Shown one piece after another: positions 35,201 to 47,044 of a stretch of DNA of 64,000 bases. This DNA comes from Alopecurus myosuroides. Taxonomy: Eukaryota; Streptophyta; Magnoliopsida; Poales; Poaceae. Each line of letters opens with the position of its first letter. The stretch's first letter is position 1. The stretch lies in assembly GCA_028641055.1 (NCBI GenBank), contig CM054063.1:45000828-45064827 (forward strand). The letters are read 5' to 3'. The position numbers were made by a program, and so were the translations under genes. Under the pieces are notes generated by a model, which worked only from the letters and a program-made list of their open reading frames with translations, was not told the origin of the DNA and did no database searches.

Positions 35201-37450
35201 CTTCCGCCAATTGTGCCAGGGATTAGTTTCCGGTCGCTTTCTCTTATTTGACCGCCCAAATGGTTCATGCTGAATGCTATCAAGCTCCTTTAGAACATCA
35301 ATGCCTGTAAGTTGCGCCGGGCGTCTCTATGTTCTGCCATGTTGTTGAACATAACCTTGTTTCGACGCCATTTGTGGTGTTCCCGTAGAAAACGTTGGTG
35401 TCCCATGTAGCAATGCTTTCTACCATACCGGAGCCATAAAAATTCTGTATGCTTGTGGCAGTAAGGGCATGCTAGCTTGCCTTTTGTGCTCCAACCACTC
35501 AGCATTGCGTAAGCCGGGTAGTCATTGATGGTCCACAACACGCATGCATACAACGTGAAATTTTGTTTAGTTGCAACATCATATGCTTCAACACCATCCT
35601 CCCATAGAACTAACAGTTCATCAATCAAAGGCTGTAAGTACACATCGATGTTATTTCCTGCTGACTTTGGTCCTGGAATAATCATTGACATTATCCAGTT
35701 CTCTTGTTTCATACACATCCATGGTGGCAAGTTATATGGGATCAGAATGACAGGCCATGTAGTGTGTGATATACTCATGAGCCCAAAGGGGTTGAATCCA
35801 TCTGAAGCAAGGCCAAGCCAAACACTGCGAGCATCTTTTGCGAATTCTTTCTGACTATATCTTTCATCAAGGCTTTTCCAGGCCTTCGAATCTGCAGGAT
35901 GCCTCATTATGCCATCATGTTTACGTTTCTCCTTATGCCATTTCATATCAGTTGACATATCTTCTGTCATGTACAGCCTTTGCAGTCTTTGAATGAGTGG
36001 GAAATACCATAGAACTTTCTGTGGCACTTGCTTCTTTGATTTACGGATCGATGAATCAGCTTTGTCTACGGTTGGACTTGATTTCCATCGAGACGTATGA
36101 CAGACAGGGCATTCTTGGGCATCAGCATGCTCATTACGGAATAGCACACAATCATTATAGCACGCGTGTATCTTCTTGTAATCCAGTCCAAACTCTCGAA
36201 TGACCTTCCTTACTTGTGCGAGATTAGTAGGAATGCAGTGACCCTTTGGCAGCACCTCCGTGAACATCCGCAGCATTAAGTCACATGCTCTGTTGGTCAT
36301 CCCAGAGATGCACTTGATTTGGTAAAGCTTCACAATGAAAGATATCTTTGTGACCTCCGCACAACCTAGGTACAACGATGTTTTTTCCCTCTTCCAATAG
36401 TTTGTAGAACGCCTTTGCAGATGCATTTGGCTCCTGTTTCATTCCATCACCGCTCGTGTCTCCTGCATTACTTCCCACTTTTGTGGCCCTTATCAGAGTA
36501 TCCAGCATGTCACGTATCCCTTCACCACCACCTGCAGCGTCTTCATCATCAGAATCTTCAGACATGTTGTCCTCCTCGGGTTCACCATGGAATATCCATT
36601 TTTTGTAGGACGGATCCATCCCATTCTTAAGCAAGTGCATATGGATCTCCTTTTTAGTTTTCTGAGCATTATTCAGACATTTCGTACACGGGCAAAAGTT
36701 TCTTGCGTCAGGTTCAGCACCGTAAAAACTAAGTTCCAAGAAACTCTCGATGCCACTTTGCCACTCCCCAGAATCTCTATCCTTCTCCATCCAGCTCTTG
36801 TCTTGTGACATTTTGCGTTATCTCCGTTTAGCCGGTCTTGTAAAAAAAAAGGAGCAGCATTAGTTCACACGTAAGTATTTCGAAACAACAAATACATCAG
36901 AGAGACAGGCATACTGGTCTTTCAAGTTAGTAAGAATTGCAGGGGATTACATTAGACATTACTTCACAACACAGCGTTCGATTGAAACTAACACATACAC
37001 CTGAAACTGACATGGCTATGAAAATATAAAACCTAGTTCGTACCTGAATTCCTGACATTGCTATGAATATTAAAATAACACTTACAACTGAAACTGATAA
37101 AACAGGCACGCATATGTGAACACAAGCAGCTAGTCTATCTGACAGCAATTGCAATCGCCATTAACTTCATCGAACCGGCAGGATGGAAACCAAGGATATC
37201 ATCAGTATTGGTACAAACCTTGTAATTGAGTCTGACGAGCGGCGGAAGCAGCGGTTGAGTACAAGTCGGCGGGGCAGCGTTGGCGGTAGTTCAATAGTTT
37301 ATGCTAATCGAGTTCGGATGGCGGCGAGGTAATAGTGGCGGATTGGTCGATCGCGCAGGGCCGATACGGCGGCGAAGTCGCCTGAGGGCGGATAGGGAGG
37401 CGTTGTCGTGTGGGGGCAGGGCAGTTTGGAGGAGACCGGGCGGACAAACG
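32243..37450 (-). mobile_element. CACTA-3, one end found
   Basis: The left end reads CACTACAAGAGAATCGG after CAC (32240-32242). Subterminal DNA (32270-32800) is full of TTGTTGCGA / TTGCAACAAA motifs in both directions. A TNP2-type transposase gene follows on the minus strand (33155-36811), with a GC-rich leader region to about 37450. The opposite end was not found; the right limit is a guess and the element may be truncated there. No Ulp1/Transposase_24 partner gene is present. Confidence 0.65.
33155..36811 (-). pseudogene. CACTA TNP2-type transposase (TNPD-like), frameshifted
   Basis: Read on the minus strand from the ATG at 36811 it has, in order: a transposase-associated domain with CPCTKCLNN (about 36690); a Transposase_21/TNP2 core (MTNRACDLMLRMF, ECPVCHTSRWK, DGFNPFGLMSISHTTWPVIL, KGKLACPYCH, about 36290-35300; LVRHNLDVMHIEKNICDIIL near 35150); a DUF4218 part (LREDDLLNL-like segment to ERYLRTLKGYVRNKAHPEGS, about 34750-34480); then after an intron at 34227 a short exon (about 34140-34054) and a DUF4216 exon (33961-33155: RDKYGIIDLD, EDPYILGIQAAQVFYV). 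Frameshifts sit at a T6/A6 run (36381-36386) and near 35308, so this copy cannot make full transposase. Confidence 0.85.
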
Positions 37451-38049
37451 TAGCCCTTTCGCTCGCCCAATGGCCCAACTGGAGTATGGGCCTATTAATT
37501 GTACAATTTGTCTTCACAGCCCATTTGGCTTATGAACAATATGTTTTTCCCTTGGCAATAACGTTCAAGTATTATAAATGCTCTATTAAGTTTTACTAGT
37601 TTCATTTTATGATTAAATTAATTCATTTCGAAATGCATTGTTGTGTTAATATTCAACACTAGTCGGAAAAGCCCTGTTATAGGTGTGGTTTTTCTTCAGT
37701 TCTGGCATGAAACTCGTACGCCCCTGCTATCTAGGTGTCCACTGGCGTGTTTCTGGAATCGACACAGGTTTCTACATGATCATTGGCGTTGATGTCATAG
37801 TCCACATCACTATCCTATAGAAATCGTTAAATAAAAAGGGTATGTAATATTGACTAGAAGCGCACAAATGGTATTCAATTATGAGATAACATAACAAGCA
37901 TTAAAAAAACCCGCATAAACAATCAAAGATTCAACCAGATAGTACTCAGCATTAACATCTAATCTAAAAGTTCGCATAAAGCTAGAACTCTCAGCTACAA
38001 CCACGATACCTACTCATCATCTGATTGAATAATGACAACATGTGTATCC
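37450..38049. other. Flank with a solo CACTA-like end
   Basis: CACTAGTCGGAAAAGCCCTG at 37657 looks like a CACTA terminus with no partner. 37780-37835 on the minus strand codes DSDVDYDINANDHVE, perhaps a downstream exon of B3 gene A. The rest shows nothing clear. Confidence 0.35.
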
Positions 38050-38159
38050 TCAGTAGGGAGCTATGGGAACATCATCTTCGGTGTCTTCAGCATCGTCAGG
38101 TCGATCATAGAGGAAGTAGGTGGACACATCACCTTCATCGAGATAGAATGTCACTACTA

Positions 38160-38520
38160 GGAAAATGGGCATCAGTGGCGCACCGTTTTGGGAATCAGTG
38201 GCGCACCATGGTGCGCCACTACTATTGCGCCACTGATTCCCTGGAGAATCAGTGGCGCACCACATTGGTGCGCCACTGATTCTCCAGGGAATCAGTGGCG
38301 CACCAAAGTCATGCGCCACTGATTCCTCAATGGTGCGCCACTGATTCTCTGGGGAATCAGTGGCGCATGACTTTGGTGCGCCACTGATTCTCTAGGGTAT
38401 GCATGCACTTTAAGGAATCAGTGGCTCACCAGACTGATGCGCCACTGATGCTCTGTGCCACTGATTCCTCTTTGATGCGCCACTGATTCCTTTGGAGATG
38501 CGCCACTGATTCTTACATAC
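38160..38520. repeat. CACTA-2 left subterminal repeats
   Basis: About a dozen direct and inverted copies of ATCAGTGGCGCACC / GGTGCGCCACTGAT, many forming hairpins. The matching array at the right end is 43130-43495. Confidence 0.9.
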
Positions 38521-38801
38521 GTTTACGCAGTTTTGCTTGTACACGTATTTATACGGATATGTATACATGTATTTATACAGGTTATACAATTCATATAGCA
38601 GATTGCAAAGTAGTATAAATAGACGAAGATGATCATTGTCACAATCTAGTTCATCATCTCACTCATAGCTAAAACCCAAAATAGTGACAAGTTTGGAAAT
38701 ATTACAAGTTTATCAACACATAGTCTAGCTAGCTAGTAGCAAGTCGTCCATCACAAGTTCATCGATCTCATCACATTACACATTAAGTAGGTGACAGTCA
38801 C

Positions 38802-39064
38802 CTATCCTACCAACAAAAAGAAATAGATCAGAACCACGGTCACGGCGGCAAGCAAGACAGCAAAGGTCTTCATCCGATTCATGTTCCTCTGATCACGTTC
38901 CTCTAACTTGTGCTTCATCCACCGAGCCTCCGCCTCCGCTATAGTATTGTAGCTTTTGTAAGAGTTGCTACTGAACCTCGCCACTTGCTTTGCTTGTGAC
39001 ACTGCTCCCAATGGGCATAGACCCCTGGAACCCTACCCCTAAAGACCACGTAAACCCTCGGCAT
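38802..39064 (-). pseudogene. RNase H1 N-terminal (viroplasmin-like) domain with membrane anchor, frameshifted
   Basis: The ATG at 39064 follows an acceptor-like TTTTGCAG. The protein starts MPRVYVVFRGRVPGVYAHWE and QCHKQ, then in another frame continues RFSSNSYKSYNTIAEAEARW, which together form the hybrid-binding domain found at the N-terminus of RNase H1 and in caulimovirus viroplasmin. It ends with a hydrophobic helix (TFAVLLAAVTVVLIYFFLLV) near the C-terminus. A 5-bp tandem duplication (AGCAA, about 38996-39005) causes the frameshift. No RNase H catalytic domain is present. Small proteins of this build occur widely in grass genomes (recalled); their function is unknown. Confidence 0.7.
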
Positions 39065-39299
39065 CTGCAAAACATGAGATATAGCATTAGTCAACGACGG
39101 GATATAAGAGATCACATGTGCACAATAATAAATTATACAAAGGTACTGTAAAACTAGCCGTATCTTTATATTGGATACGGCTAACAGAAAACACTTAAGA
39201 TCAGCTAAGTTCAAACTCCCATGCTCCTATATAGCTAAGTCAAAGTGATTTTTTTGGGGAAAGGAGTATGCATGCTCCCACAACTATGGGAGGCACTGA

Positions 39300-42110
39300 T
39301 CTCCTCCAACTTGCAGTACAAAGGTCACTAGCATCATGAGGTGCAGCACATTGGAATTGCCCATCAGTAAACATAGGAATGGGCCATGCCGATGATTCGT
39401 CTTAACACGGATCATACAAAAGAATTAGCTGGACTCTTGACCGGACGTGACTACATAATTAATTAGCATTGCATATCCAAAAGAAAAAGAAACGGGGAGA
39501 CGTTTATGATACGGAGTACTCTTACTAGAGCTTTCCGTCCTAAGGAACAGAATCAATCAAAAATACATTGAGCCTCCGCTTGCCTGTGCATACACACATG
39601 CAAAATCAACGGTGAATTGGTGCATACAAGGGTAGGGCAGCGACTGGATGGCAGCGCAAGGCTACTATTTGATTCTGACATACTTTTAGTCACGGGCGGA
39701 CCGACCAGTGGGGCAAGCTGGGGCGGCCGCCCCAGGTCACCAGCGGCAAAGCAATTACCCCTACCTATGCAGCCCCAGGTTGAAGCGATGAGGCAGATCA
39801 GTAGCAGCAAAAACATAAGAAAAACAAATGGGTGACGGTGGAAAATGGGTATTAATACTTGCTGATTAAGTTCTAGTATGGCAAGCAGGCAGCAGCACGT
39901 CCAATTCTGGTTCAGTCGTTTGCGAAAAAGAATGCATAAAAATCATAAACGCCGCCCTTGCTCGCTTCCTTCAGTCCTACTCCAGTACAGGCCTATCCTC
40001 AGATTTGGACTGGTCAGAGTTGGAGATTGGCAACATCTATCACCATAGTACAGGCCTATCCTCAGATTCTCATGTCCATTGTCAGTGCACAATAGCAGTA
40101 AGATTAAACGGCACTTATCACTGATAGCACTATTCTACCCGACAAAATTTCTACTAGACAAAGCATACCAGCACATATATATAGTCCAAAGTGATGTTTT
40201 AATCTACAACAGATTAGGCCAATGTATCAAGATACGTCTCTCTACTACTCATTTTCTGTATGAATTTATAGCCTAATTTTCTGTATGAATTTTCTGTATG
40301 AATTTATAGCCTAAAATATATGTGCAGACAACAAAGAGAAAATGGTACCTTCCTCTAGGACTATCTACCTGCTCATATCATACCCCAATACACCACTAGC
40401 TTACAATATTAAGGACAAATGATGTAGTTTAATAATGCAGGATTACTTGATCTGCTATAAGAAGCTGACGAGGCTCTTTTACACACGACCACCCACTGTT
40501 GTATAGACGCTCGATAAATTAAGGCAGTGCCTAACACAAAAATCCGAGTCACTGAATGCAACACGAATTTGGTCAATAAGATGTATTATTGTGGGCGTCA
40601 GCTCAAGACAATATCACGAACAGAGTATATTAGTGCCTAAAAAATGCATGCAGATAATAGCACCTCCCTCTAGAATTATTTACATTATTAAACTACAGTA
40701 TCAAGGACAGGGGATGCAGTTCAAGACAAAGAGTTTCTCGAGTAGCTGGATACAATAGGTTGTTGATGAATATAAACTGAAGACCAATTTCTGTAGATAG
40801 TTAGAGAGTATGCCTAGGTAAAAATGATGACTACTCCTTGAGACTACACATGCAGAATTGATGATCAAATGTGCAAAAGAAGCACAATTCAGCTGTCAGC
40901 ATGTTGGTAAATCATAGAGACAGTGCACAGCTCAATCCATAGGCAATGTGTTGTGTTCACTGCTGTGATAACATAAGATTCAACGCTGTCGCGGTGAACT
41001 CAAAACTCAAACACAAACAACAAAGCAAAAGCATTAACACGAGCAGATCACCATCCTGAAAGGTAGATGTACCAACAGCATCACATAATATTCCTGCAGC
41101 TAACTAACTTAGTACTACTGACTGATCACAAGTAACGGCAGCATTGGAGATGAACTTCAGGTTGATATATCTTGCTCTTTGGCAATTGTTAGTTTCTACT
41201 GTTTGACATGACATGTTGTATTTCGACATAGTATTTGTAATATGGAATATTGTTTAGGACCCAATGAACAGCTAGAGAGGATTATATGAAATAATTCCCT
41301 GCTTTGACACACAGGCATGGGGCGTGATAGCCTGATAGGTATTTGTTCTGTGCATTAGCACTGCCCACATTTCTAGATTTTTTCTAGGAAGGAGGGGCAC
41401 TGCAGCGGTAGCTAGCTCCCCTAGTTTGTAACTGGTGATTCAGGGAGGGTTTGGAAAGCCCACAGGATACAACCAACATCTATCCATATAACTGGTACAG
41501 CTGGATGTCCTGACTATTATCAAGCACTCATAGTTGATTTTCTACTTTGATGGGTCTCTCCGAACACAGTACTACCCAAGCTATATATCACATGAACACA
41601 GTAGTACTCAAGCTATGTCACTGGCGAGTACAATGTTTGGTTCGAGAATTGCAAGTGAAAGCTACTAATAAGGTACTCCATATAAAACAGGGATCTGCGA
41701 AGCAATGGGTGTTGTATCTAAAGCACAGGTTCTCTATTAATGTTCTGCAGAACTAATAGAATGTCGATGTCTTATGGGATTTGAGACCAAACAAAACAAA
41801 TATATAGAGCATGAAGCAACTAGCATAGTAGTAAAATTGGAGAGAGTCTAGACCTGCCACTAGCATAGCCCGCTGTACAATTTTTTATCAGAGCAAAAGG
41901 TAGAAAAAATTGACATTTTTTTGCAATTGAGCATTACTGATCTCAAAAGTAGCTGAAACTTATAAAGCTTGACAATTGTGCAGTTGAATTTGTCTGGGCT
42001 TGCAAGAAATAATATATCAGGGCAGCAAACTAGTAGTTCGCAAGGGCTATATGCTGGTTATAACTCATCTCGGTAAATCTTCTCTGGATGGAAGTGCTGA
42101 TTACCAAGCT
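39300..42110. other. CACTA-2 interior, probably captured non-coding DNA
   Basis: Short local duplications (GTACAGGCCTATCCTCAGAT near 39985 and 40048; TTTCTGTATGAATTTATAGC near 40253 and 40293). No gene recognised. Confidence 0.4.
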
Positions 42111-42112
42111 GT

Positions 42113-42560
42113 ATGGTGGGTCATTCAATGGATGCTTGTAATTCTGATGCTGAAGCCCTTGTCAAGGCAACTGATGTTGAAGACCATGTCAAGGAAACTG
42201 AAGGTGAAGAAGGCGCCGCTGTTGACAACTTCTGTGAAGAAGGTTTTGGAGGGATCAAAATCAAATCAAAAGAATCTGATATTGCGGACCTCCAGTATTC
42301 ACCAACTGCAGTCTATGATGAGATCCTACATTCAGATTCGAGCGAAACAGTTGATAGCAGACACCTACTTTCATGCCATGAGTCATCTGGACTTAAAGAT
42401 TCTCTTCAAGAATTAGGAAGTGTTAGCAGTAAAGATTCAAATCTGCGTGGAGGCTTGTCTGGGGATGTGATTTCTGAAGATGTGGCATGTAGTATTGAAG
42501 TAAGCAGTGTACAGTCAGATACAGTGTTAATGTATCAGAAGACAACCCTAGTGAAAAAGA
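42113..42560 (+). pseudogene. Captured host gene fragment, unknown
   Basis: An open acidic, serine-rich frame (DVEDHVKETEGEEGAAVDNF, SKESDIADLQYSPTAVYDEI, HSDSSETVDSRHLLSCHESS) that stops resembling a protein after about 42560, where GC-rich leader-like DNA starts. Codon-like composition suggests an exon of a host gene taken up by CACTA-2. I do not recognise the source. Confidence 0.4.
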
Positions 42561-43129
42561 GAAGTGCAATCAATCTATGCCATCGTGCAATGGGAGGAGG
42601 GCCAGCCGGCCAGCCTCGCCGCGCACGTTCTCCAACAGGCGCGTGGTGGTGCCCCGGGCCTGAGCCTGACGCGGACACGGGCGGAAAGCCTGGAACGCAG
42701 ATGGGGAGGATGCTCTCCTCTTCTTTCTTGCGCCTGCTGCGGTGCGGGGACGCCAAGTCAGGTGTGTGTGTGTCGATGGGGAGGACGCCGTGCTGCGACA
42801 GGGCGGCGGTGAAGAGGGGGCCAGATCGGCGGCGAGGGGAATCGGCGGGAGGGGATTTTCTCTAGGGGGAGGGAGGGGTGGAGGGAGGGAGAGACTCACC
42901 AGGTAATGGAGTTCGTCCGGTGGAGGAGCTCGTCCGGTGGAGTTCGTCTGGTGGAGGAGTTCGTCCGGTGGAGGAGCTCGTCTGGTGGAGGCGGCGGCCG
43001 GCGGTGGCTCTATCTCCGACGAGAGGGCGGTGGCTCTATCTGGGTCGCGAGACGATGGAACGAGAGAAGAAAGGGAATGGGGAAAGAGAAGGCCGGACTG
43101 CCATCTATGGAGAATACATGGGTGGCAAG

Positions 43130-43495
43130 AATCAGTGGCGCACCACTACACGGTGCGCCACTGATGCTCCATAGAATCAGTGGCGTATGGATGGTGGTGC
43201 GCCACTGATGCTTCCAGGCATACATGACATATAGAATCAGTGGCGCACCACTTCGCGGTGCGCCACTGATGCTATGGAGCATCAGTGGCGCATCTCCTAG
43301 TGGTGCGCCACTGATTCTTTTAGGTACACATGGGAGCTGGGCATCAGTGGCGCATCGCTCATCGTGCGCCACTGATTCTTGGAGCATCAGTGGCGCACGG
43401 GTGTGCGGTGCGCCACTGATGCCTGTACATGTATCCTCCGAGCCACATCAGTGGCGCACAGATACGTGGTGCGCCACTGATGCTATGTCATCTAT
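43130..43495. repeat. CACTA-2 right subterminal repeats
   Basis: Same GGTGCGCCACTGAT / ATCAGTGGCGCACC family as the left end, in direct and inverted order. Confidence 0.9.
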
Positions 43496-44141
43496 GCCCA
43501 TTTTCCTAGTAGTGTGTCAATCTCCCTGTTGGATCCATCTCGTAGCGTTCCACAAGCTGGCCCCATTGCTGACCACTAAAGTATGTTTTTCCATCCTCAT
43601 GTGTGACTACAACTTTGTGCTGGTGGTCTGGCACTCTCAAGCTCACCAAGTTCACCTCGAGAGTTCTAGGGTGGTCCCAAATTGCAACTTGAATATGCTC
43701 CAAAAAGTCACGCATGAATCTGCAAGGTATGATCTGTAAAAAAAAAAGAAGAACACATTTTTAGTACAAATTTTTTGTTAGTTTTCAAAAAGTAGATTGA
43801 CCGAAAGTATATACCAATCTGTTTTCAAACCCCTCTGGTAGAACAATGGTAAATTTCTTGTTCATGCACTCCTTGTAGCCACACTGTTCACATACATCCA
43901 TTGCCTGCGGTGGTGCGTTCCATACACTGAATTCAGATACACATCTAACCATTTACCATTCAAAAACCAACTTAAATCTAACAATGTACATCTAATTTTG
44001 GTGGCTGAATAAACTTAAATCTAACAATGGAAATCTAATTTCTAAGTCGATCTACATCTAAAATCACAATAATCATCTAACATATAACTCAATCTACATC
44101 TAAACCTAACAATGAAAGGTACGGCGGCCGGGGAAACTTAC

Positions 44142-44397
44142 CTGCGGCGCGACGGCTGGACGGCGCGAGGACGACGGTGGCGGTTGCGGCGGCGTTTGTC
44201 GCGGCGTCGTTCCGCCGGGTGTCGGTGGGGGATCTGGGGGCGGAGAGGGCTAGCCGTGGCGGCGGTGGGGAATCGGGGGGTGGAGAGGGAGAGGACTCGA
44301 GTTCGTGTGTGTAGCAGTTGGTGTGCGTGTAGCAATCGATTAAATTAGAGTATAAATGGTTTTCCTCAAAATTTTCATCATGTGAACGTGCCTCCAC
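44142..44397 (-). other. Leader exon region of B3 gene A
   Basis: GC-rich DNA ending in the donor CGCAG|GTAAGTTTCC at 44142. It would join the acceptor at 43905, placing the ATG three bases after the junction. The exact transcription start is unknown. Confidence 0.5.
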
Positions 44398-45535
44398 ATT
44401 TGATCTTTCATAAATTGGTCCTTAATGATGAAGCCAATGATAAACCGTTCCCACCACATATGATTCCCTCATCCTGGTTAAATGTTGTTGCACCGTGGTG
44501 TCGCATGCTGGTGGTCGGTTCGTCCGGTGGTTGCGAGGCACCTAGGCGACAGATCGTCAAGGATGATGGTGAGGGTGTGTTTGGGAGAAATCCTTGTCGG
44601 AGTACCGATATTAGAGCGGTGTCGCCATCGGGTGGCATCCTCCCTTCATGAAGGGCATCGCGTCTACCCTGCATCCGCCGCCCCGATGTGCCGGGGGAAA
44701 CCCTAGAAGCGCGACTATCCATGTTGAAGGTGTAGATTGGTATTTGACGTCCCGGTGCTAGCAGCTTGGTTGTAGTTTGTAGGTGGGCGCAGTGGTCGTT
44801 TCGTCGATCCACTTGCGTCTCCTTTTCTTTTCTTCTTTTGCGTTTATTGGTTGTCGCCTCAGCCGGCGTTGTATCAAAACTGTTGCACCGGGTGGTTGCT
44901 ATATTAATATAGCGGTGATTCAGCCTATTTCGCCAGAGCATGGGGAGAATATCTTGTGATACTAGCCCTCTTGCATGCTACCATGGTACCGTTTCGAATA
45001 AATGAAGTTTTGGTGATTCAAAAAAATCTAGGAAAAATCACGAGTAGAGTTACTACAATGTGTAATAATTTTATGTCCAGATGCGAAAGTAATATTGACT
45101 AACCAAAAAGACAAATCCAAATGTGAATATATAGTGCATATTTGCTGATTTGTACTTTTTGTTTCTCAATGTGTAGGTCGAATTTGGACCTGGTTGTTTT
45201 TACATTATGTACACAAATTCTTTGGGAACATTAATAATTTTTTCCGGAATTTTATGGAACATCTAGTATCACTGGATATTTTTTCCATTGAGCATGTGTG
45301 GTTTGCACCCTTGTTTACATTTTTATGAGTCATAAAATCCAATATGGTAAAGCAAAAATGGTAAAGCTCAGCATAAAAAACAAAATGACATCATGAAAGT
45401 AGTAAAACTAAAAGAACATAACATTTAAATTGTTCAACAATCTAATATAGAGTCTTAACACGGTTTTTATATTGTAGCAACGGGGCTGCATGCATATAGT
45501 TGCACACAGAAACCATCAATATCACTGCATTCCTA
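44398..45535. other. Intergenic DNA between B3 genes A and B
   Basis: 44450-44940 is GC-moderate and ends with TTGCTATATTAATATAGCGG, resembling a LINE 3' end, but no protein supports this. 44990-45535 is AT-rich and featureless. Confidence 0.35.
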
Positions 45536-47044
45536 TTACAGACCAACTTCAGGGACATGGGTAGCAAACAAGTAGAGCCCTTCAGCGCACTGGTATAGCA
45601 AGAACAGCATCTTGTCACCCTGTTTGAGATGACTTTCCTTCGCCATGAACTCTTTCCTCCCGCTGACGCACAAGCGACCATCAAGATCAGAAATTGAATA
45701 TGTCGATGTCACCTCAGTTCTCGGGTAGCAAACAATAGTGATTGTACCATTTCTTGCCATATGTGCAGGAATCAGACGGCTTGGGATTTTCTGTTGCATG
45801 CAAAGACTAGAAGTCAAGAAAAAAGCTATCGGGAAATAATCATGTTAAAAGAAAGGAAATTAAATAGAACAAGTGTACACGTATTACTTTGCGCATGAGA
45901 GAAGATGTGTTCTTAAAGATTTACCACGTGTTTATTGAAGTTCTCGCTGTTTGTCCAATTCAGAGTATGCAGCACCCGACAACCAATTCTGCTTCCTCAT
46001 ACTCTCCAGCTCTGTGGAATAGAACAGTGTAATCCAAGTTTTCAACAGCGTCGATCACCGTCTCCATCATCCTCCAGTTAATCATGGTCCCATCAGTGCT
46101 AGAGAGTGAGTCAACAATGTGACGCCTCTCAGGGGACATGTGCTAGTATGCTGTAAAAATGTAATACGCCTCAAATTAGTGGATTACACATGCCGCAACC
46201 AAGTAATATATTAATGTTTATGTGCACAACATAATTATTTTGTATTAAGTAAGAACTTACACGGATGGATGATTGGGTCATTTCCGGTTATGACCTTAGT
46301 TTGGCCTCTTTGTGTGTCGGTCTTGAAAACAAGCTCCATACCAACTTCAAGTTTGTAGACCCTACTAAATTCTTTCCAGTAATTTCCCTTCAGAAAGGTT
46401 ATCCCGTCGATGTTGCTAACATCAACAATAAAGGAGAAGCCTTCCTTCGTAATAAGTGTGGCTTGAAAATTTCTGTCCTCCATAGGGAAAACAGCATTCA
46501 TTCTTAAGAAATATTGTCTGATGTAGCACGGGATCACCTAAATAAGAGCATGTATTTTATTAAATTATGAGCCAGTAGTAAATTGGACTTACTAAAAGTA
46601 GATATATCCTACAAGAGTAGCTATTTGTACTTTTTCCTATAATTGGACATTGAAACAATAGTCCTGTACTGCAAATAACTGAACATGCACTCATAACTTC
46701 AGAATGGTACCCTTCAAGTATTGAAATTGCATGTAGGTAGTTCATAAAAAAAACACGTCCAATGCTACTAGAGATCACAGTCCCAAAAATTTTGCTAGCT
46801 AGATCAGCTACGTATATTACATCAATGATTAACACATGACACAATGAGTACTAGCTAGGACCGGTAGATATGCTACGTATATTACATGTGAATAATCAGG
46901 AAAAATCCAAATCTAATTTGTACATGAGTAGATTAGAATCCTTACCGTCTTCTCCTCAAATCCCTCTACAAGGGTTATGACGAAATAATCAGTCGTCATG
47001 TCATCACTACCACACATCCCTAGTTTGTCAAAACAAACTGGACA
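45536..47044 (-). pseudogene. B3-domain gene B (two B3 domains), decayed
   Basis: Minus-strand exons: 47044-46946 (CPVCFDKLGMCGSDDM, YFVITLVEGFEEKT); 46537-46261 (VIPCYIRQYFLR ... GITFLKGNYWKEFSRVYKLE), together B3 domain 1; 46150-45925 (HMSPERRHIVDSLSSTDGTM, LDYTVLFHRAGEYEEAELVV), a linker; 45790-45536 (KIPSRLIPAHMARNGTITIV ... YSISDLDGRLCVSGRKEFMA), B3 domain 2. The linker exon has a TAG at 46146-46144 in its best frame and loses frame near 45965 before HTLNWTNSENFNKHV, so a full protein is unlikely unless splicing differs. The intron before VIP is at the same place and phase as in gene A. It would be a plant B3 transcription factor. Confidence 0.75.

Larger units (their letters stand above)
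38152..43514. mobile_element. CACTA-2, 5363 bp
   Basis: Ends CACTACTAGGAAAATGGGCA and inverse, with the 3-bp duplication TGT at 38149-38151 and 43515-43517. It carries a minus-strand gene for an RNase H1-N-like/membrane protein (38802-39064) and apparently captured host DNA (39300-43100). No transposase is seen. It disrupts the B3 domain of gene A. Confidence 0.95.
38050..43904 (-). pseudogene. B3-domain gene A, split by CACTA-2
   Basis: Coding starts at the ATG at 43901 (MDVCEQCGYKECMNKKFTIV, exon 43904-43815). After an intron comes exon 43733-43515 (IIPCRFMRDFLEHIQVAIWD ... YFSGQQWGQLVERYEMDPTG). CACTA-2 then interrupts, and the exon resumes at 38148 to the stop at 38050 (FYLDEGDVSTYFLYD, acidic tail). 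Dropping the element and one TGT copy restores one frame through a complete B3 DNA-binding domain of about 100 residues. A Cys-x2-Cys motif precedes it. A leader exon ending at about 44142 precedes the coding exons. The stop at 38050 follows a C run; one C fewer would add about 14 residues. The protein would have been a small plant B3 transcription factor. Confidence 0.85.

Noticed and set aside
37657..37760. Right end of CACTA-3
   Set aside because: The CACTAG motif points the wrong way and does not match the CACTACAAGAG terminus at 32243.
44400..44945. LINE 3' end between B3 genes
   Set aside because: The TATATTAATATAGC end is suggestive, but no RT residues, poly(A) tail or duplication was found.
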